DNA from: Daphnia pulex
Lineage: Eukaryota > Arthropoda > Branchiopoda > Diplostraca > Daphniidae
Assembly: GCF_021134715.1 (NCBI RefSeq)
Contig: NC_060020.1
Coordinates: forward strand, 2,108,001-2,172,000
Direction of reading: 5' to 3'
Length of the DNA stretch: 64,000 nt
How positions within the stretch are numbered: position 1 is the stretch's first letter; each line of letters starts with the position of its first letter. The notes under the pieces are model-generated. The model saw only the letters and a list, made by a program, of their open reading frames with translations, was not told where the DNA came from and ran no database searches. The position numbers were made by a program, and so were the translations under genes. Of the stretch, positions 59,281 through 64,000 are shown one piece after another.

Positions 59281-62143
59281 ATGTTAAGAGCGACCTCACG
59301 CTCCTGCAAGGCCGGGACGTCGCCGTCAGTCTGCTGCACTCTACTGCTGGCCAGCTTGACCGTCGTCCTGGTCACTGTCGCATCATCTTCAGCCCCACCG
59401 CCAGCCACCGCTAGCCGATTCGGTTCATCCCTGCCCCAAGTCTTTACCAACTCGTTTCTAGTCAAGCTCCGCGGCGTACAGGATCGACAGCAGGCTGACT
59501 TGATAGCTCGCCGCAATGGATTCGAAAACTGGGGATCGGTAAATATTATCAAATCTTTCTTTACTATCTAAACTATCGATTAGATTCCCCTCTGCAAAAT
59601 GCGGCTAGAATGTCTTTCTAATAAATCGACGAGATTGTGAATGGAAAATGTTGAATCCGGTTGAATCAACAACATCGATCCTGATGTTGGTGGACGGGTT
59701 GTAGCTCCTCCCTCGGCTCTCTGCAGCACTAAAAGTTGTATATCTCAGCCCCGTGTTCTCCATCCCTTTTTTTCTCTCTCTCGTCTTCTCCACCCCACCC
59801 AAAACCTTCTTCCGCTCTCTTATCTTCTCTTCTCATATTGCTTCCTCCCCACCATCGATCCACGCGAGACCATCAGAGTGTGAACGGCGCAATAGACGCG
59901 AGAAACACACACCCGACACACGACGCCATCTTTCTTTTCTCGCGACGTTCCGCTGCTCCTAATACTGCACATTTGCTTGGGTACAATAGACGCAAGGAGC
60001 ATTGTGGTCCTCCCAGGATCCTTCGTTTCATCCTGGCTGCAGCACTGTGACATTCACCGCAAACAAAAACATCCCTTCCCCAAAAAAAGAGGGTGTGTAT
60101 ATACATGTACATGAGGGTGGCGTACCAAATCGAACACCACCGTCACCACTGCAAAATCAATAACTCATTTCCCGCATCCAGTTACAGAAAGCAACGGAAA
60201 CGGTACATTGTATATAGCACGAGAAAAAAGAAATAGAAAGCAGTTTCGGCACCCAGTAATAGGTAATACTATAAGTGCTACTAAGGTGTGCAATACGAAG
60301 CTCGAATCTCTCGCCTTATATTCCCTAGTAACACTACGACCATATCGAAAAATCGATGCATCGGCTCCTTATTCTCTACTGCGCCCAAAAGATGAAGGAA
60401 AATGGCTTTCGGTTTCGCCTCCCAACGCGTCATATGCTGACGGACAGGACACATATCCCAACGATTGATCTCAATCCCCCGCACCAATAGCTGTCACACA
60501 CTATATAACATTAGAGAGCACAGATGTTTTGCTCACTCTCCAGACGCTACATAAAATTGCACCATCATTGAAGCGAGTAATCAAACTTTATACGTTATGG
60601 GAGTCGCACGCAACAGTTCAAAGTTCTCCACGTAAATATATGGGCCTATATACACACAGCAGCACGTATATACATCCACTGAGAGAACCGAATCCAGTCG
60701 GGAGAAATCGATACGGGAACACAACAGTCGTGCACCCCCCAAAAAACAAACAAACAAAAACCATTGGGTCGTTCTTTTTCTTCTTTTTACTTTCTTATCT
60801 ATTTGATTCCATCAGCCACTGCTGCTGGTCTTTTTTCTCTCGCGAAAATATAACCTGATAGATAGTATAGTGGCCTGTCTGGTTGATTTGTTGGTGGCTA
60901 TAAAGAACACGGGGTCAGCCCTTGAGCCTCTTATTGAATGTGGGCCGCTCATAGGCCTACATAGTCACGCTGCTGGAATATAACTGTGGGATGTGGGTGA
61001 TTGAAAAGACTATCTAGTTCAGTCAAGACCATCAGTCGCCGCTGCCGCCGTGCTCCGTTAACCCGATCACATCGGACACGGCGGCAAAACAAATTGAGCG
61101 TCATCTGGTCTTGACCTCGATTTTCGACCGATGTAACCATTTTGGCCTGGCCAATGTTCGACTCGCGCAGTGATTTGCTGTGCGTGTTTGGCAATATTCC
61201 TTTTTTCTACTTGGCGTGATAAGCTTTCCAATGGCCACCAGATTACAGTCATCGAACAACTACCGAAATAAGGGACCGATAAAGATATAACGTGACTGGC
61301 GATATATTTCTTCCGATGAACAGAAACGTCAAAGAAAAGTGTGAGCAGCAATTATGCGGATGTTGGAAAAAACAATTCTTCCCTTTCATATGCGTGGGTT
61401 TGTTCCGCCTACGGGATGCGTGCTTCCCCCCGTGAGCACGGCAGGAAAAAGCAGCGTGGGTGGGGACGAGGGGGTTCATGTGCATTAATCCCGATGACGA
61501 AGTCTTGATGACTGCATGCACTTGAGTCTTGAATAAATAAAGTCAGACAAAGTCATCGCCTACAGCACGAACGAGTTGAGACCTCCAGATTAAAAGGCAT
61601 CTGATCAAAAATGCAATCCCCCTCGATAACAAGTCGATAAGCTTCGTGAGCAGCTTCTCCCGAAAAAACAAATTCCTTCCCTCGCAACAGATTACTTAAT
61701 TCAGGTGACAACATTTAACCTCCAAGACATTTACTCGTCGAAGCAAACCAGATCGAACAAGTTATTAGCGCTGACCTTTTGATTATTGCGATCAATCTTC
61801 TCTCCCGTCTTTAGCCTTCCGGTGGTGAAGGCAATCGAACGAACATCCTGCAAGCGACCCCTAGCAACGACCTAGAAATATCCCAATAATCTAGTAACAA
61901 TTTCGCCGACCATTTCCTTCCGAGAAATTCGAATATACACGACTGTCGTGCGCAGTTCATTGTTCCGTTTGACCGTGGCTACAAAAATTGTAATACATTC
62001 AAATGTCTCTTTTTGTTCTGCTTTTTCTTTCGTTGCAGGTTATCGGCTCCGATCACGATTACCACTTTGTGCACCATGCTCTGCCACACGCACGGACCAA
62101 ACGCAGCGTGTTGCACACCCGCCAACTCAAAGCCGACCCACTG
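59281..62143 (+). CDS. amon: Prohormone convertase 2 (amontillado), first two coding exons
   Basis: Exon 1 (59281-59538) encodes a positively charged start and a hydrophobic signal-anchor (SVCCTLLLASLTVVLVTVASSS), then an Ala/Pro-rich linker and the prodomain start VFTNSFLVKLRGVQDRQQADLIARRNGFENWGS. After a 2.5 kb intron, exon 2 (62039-62143) continues VIGSDHDYHFVHHALPHARTKRSVLHTRQLKADPL. This is the PC2 prodomain with an internal dibasic KR site. Later exons with the subtilisin-like catalytic domain are not in the window, so the gene runs past the right edge. Vertebrate and fly PC2 cleave neuropeptide and peptide-hormone precursors in secretory granules. The ATG at 59281 is the first in frame. 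The two exons fix PC2 rather than furin or PC1 by the FTNxFLV..L start and the SDHDYHFVH phrase. Confidence 0.88.
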
Positions 62144-64000
62144 GTGAGTAGTATGCGCCATGCCATTTTTACCAGACTTCACTCTTTTATCCAGTTTTGC
62201 CTAGCTGCTGCATGCATCTATGTATATATAGACATGGACCACCACTCTCTTTTTTGTTTTGTTAACTTTGTTTCTATGCCGTCGCATTCTAATGTGTTTT
62301 TATCCCTCCATTCCCCAAATATGCCGCCATTTCTTTTGATATTTTTTTTTCGCCCGGTACCTTTTACACTTTTATTTTGTTCTTTTGTGGCAATTCCACT
62401 CACACACAAAAAAAAAACCTTTCAAAAGCTTTTTATCGATCCAACAAGTTGCTGTCTCTCTTATTATTAGAGACGAGAAAAGATTGAGACTGGCCTAAGA
62501 CTATTTGCATGCAGGTAGGCTACATCAATCTCTTTCAAGCTTTGCCAATATAGGCCTTAACTCGCAAATACTCCCCCGCCAAAAAAAGTGAATTTCCAAT
62601 AAATAAGCAGAGTATAAGACAGTACCTTTGACGCACGACATTGAAAGAAAGATTTAGTAAAGATTTTCTGAGATAAAAACGGAAGCCAAAAAAAAAGAAC
62701 AGGAAAAAGCGATTATAATTCATTTTCCGTTATTGCCCCTCTCTTTGCTGCAGTCTGGATGCCGAAATCGGTCCAACAAGAATGTTCAATTCTCCCCGAA
62801 GGACATTGACAAGTTGAAAGATTTCATTAGTAGCTATAGAGGAGAGAGAGTCGGTGACGAAATAGCAAGGGAAGATATAAGTAGAGTCGACTTTGAAAGA
62901 CGGTACAACGAAACGGTATTAACCATTCATTGAGCACAAACAAGGCCACAACTGTAAGCGACGGCATTCGTCTCCATTATGTAACTAGTCGCCCATTTTT
63001 CCTCGACTAATCCCGTCGAGTACTCATTCTTTTCCGGCATAACCTTCATTTTTCATCCGCATTTATATATTCCATCAACAACTTGGAAATAAAAAAACCC
63101 TCCCACAGATTTATGTCCTTGTATTGCAGCTCAGTTTTGTCTAGTCAATGTCGTCTAGGAGAGTGCATCCAATATCACCAAGGCCGCACAAACGATCGAA
63201 GCAATTGGAAAAGAAACACCAATTGACCTATTTTCAGCCCACTTATATTCCTTTTAACCGTTACTGTGTACCGTCAGGCCAATATCTTTATCAAATTGTC
63301 CCTTATTTTTTCTTCCAAGTTCCATCGTTCACGCAAGTTCACCCGCCCTCACCCCAGATGGAATCAAAAATAGACAAAAAATGAAAGAAATATAATAAAA
63401 TAAAAATTCTGAAAGACAAACAGATCATACTTTTTTCAATCGCGATGCTGCTGCGCAGTTATATAAGAACTACCCGCTTTAGAGTTATCTCCGGAATCCC
63501 TTGATCCCGACTCGCAGAGAATGGAGAGTTTTTGAAGTAGCTTCAAAGCTTCGACCAACACACAGCGGATCGATCGAGATGCGACGTATATCAACGACTT
63601 GGGTTGCTCCTCCAGTTTCCCCATCGACGGATGCGGATGCGGCAGCAGCCAAATCAATTTTGAGAAGAAGAGAAACCATAGATATGCGAGACACAATTCA
63701 ATTTTGAGAAACAGGAAAGAGGAGCAGCAACCGTTTCCAATTTCCAACTACGAAGGATACGTTAAAGAGTACGTCCAATAGAATTGTATGACTTACATTG
63801 ACTATAGCCGACAATGTACGTTCAAAAACAAGTTATTGGAGGGCTGCTGAATGAAGAAGGAACTTTGGACGTCATCGGGTTCTCTTTTATCTTTGCTAAC
63901 CGGTCACGCAAACATGATTGGACAATTGATGTTGGCGCCACGATCCCCGCCCGTTAAGTTGATTTTTTCCTCGTCGTATATAGTTCAAGTAAAATGTCAA
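62144..64000. other. Right-edge region, probably amontillado intron 2
   Basis: No further PC2 exon is recognised. One open stretch, 62755-62933 (+), follows a good acceptor (ctgcag) and reads SGCRNRSNKNVQFSPKD... to a stop. It has a possible donor at 62916 and protein-like, charged composition but no known family. Two overlapping frames at 63501-63780 are also open, without support. All three could be exons of an unseen gene nested in the intron or chance. Confidence 0.3.

Noticed and set aside
59305-60112. Several 60-130-codon frames on both strands around amontillado exon 1 and its intron
   Set aside because: They overlap the coding exon in other frames or consist of CT/AG-rich intron sequence without splice support.

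Overview
This 64 kb window reads as compact arthropod nuclear DNA, most likely from a branchiopod crustacean such as Daphnia. Support for this: most introns are 55-80 nt with GT-AG ends; there is a Rebers-Riddiford cuticle gene, an amontillado/PC2 prohormone convertase and an arthropod-type black/CSAD decarboxylase; and there is a short (TTAGG)n telomere-type tract. No species-level proof is possible from the sequence alone. Gene models were built by hand from splice signals and reading-frame continuity, and exon ends may be off by a base or two in places. Region 0-20 kb (+ unless stated): RNA polymerase subunit RPB10 (POLR2L); an unrecognised 150-residue Arg-rich protein; the mitochondrial ankyrin-AAA disaggregase CLPB; a STARD10/PCTP-like START protein; convergent beta-COP (COPB1, -); a secreted 530-residue protein of unknown family; and the histone chaperone HIRIP3 with internal 132-bp repeats. 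Region 20-36 kb: a coiled-coil protein ending in a CaaX box (-), whose two halves are separated by an in-frame stop and which has a decayed extra copy of its first exon nearby; phospholipase C gamma (23 coding exons) with a chitin-binding cuticle gene nested antisense in its largest intron; a TMEM186-like mitochondrial membrane protein (-); the ADCK5 atypical kinase with a pair of phase-matched, apparently mutually exclusive exons; and exosome subunit RRP42/EXOSC7 (-). Region 36-42 kb is gene-poor. It holds a tandem repeat, two decayed tandem copies of a Tyr-rich YYTEAPKYY-type gene, and a 1.8 kb terminal-inverted-repeat element with an exact 8-bp target-site duplication. That element contains a foldback palindrome, a telomere-like tract and two tRNA-like segments. 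Region 42-54 kb: a black/CSAD-type decarboxylase (+), then a run of minus-strand genes: CINP, an NPC2-type ML protein, DUSP23, the asparaginase ASRGL1 with a mitoregulin-like micropeptide 38 nt upstream in the same orientation, a secreted BPSL0067-type amidase of probable bacterial origin, and a second NPC2 paralogue. Region 54-64 kb: a long gene-free stretch with a pair of CRE-like sites leads into the first two coding exons of amontillado/PCSK2, which runs off the right edge. Most genes are unrelated housekeeping genes. The features best worth checking are the candidate bicistronic MTLN-ASRGL1 unit, the ADCK5 exon pair, the bacterial-type amidase and the 8-bp-TSD element.
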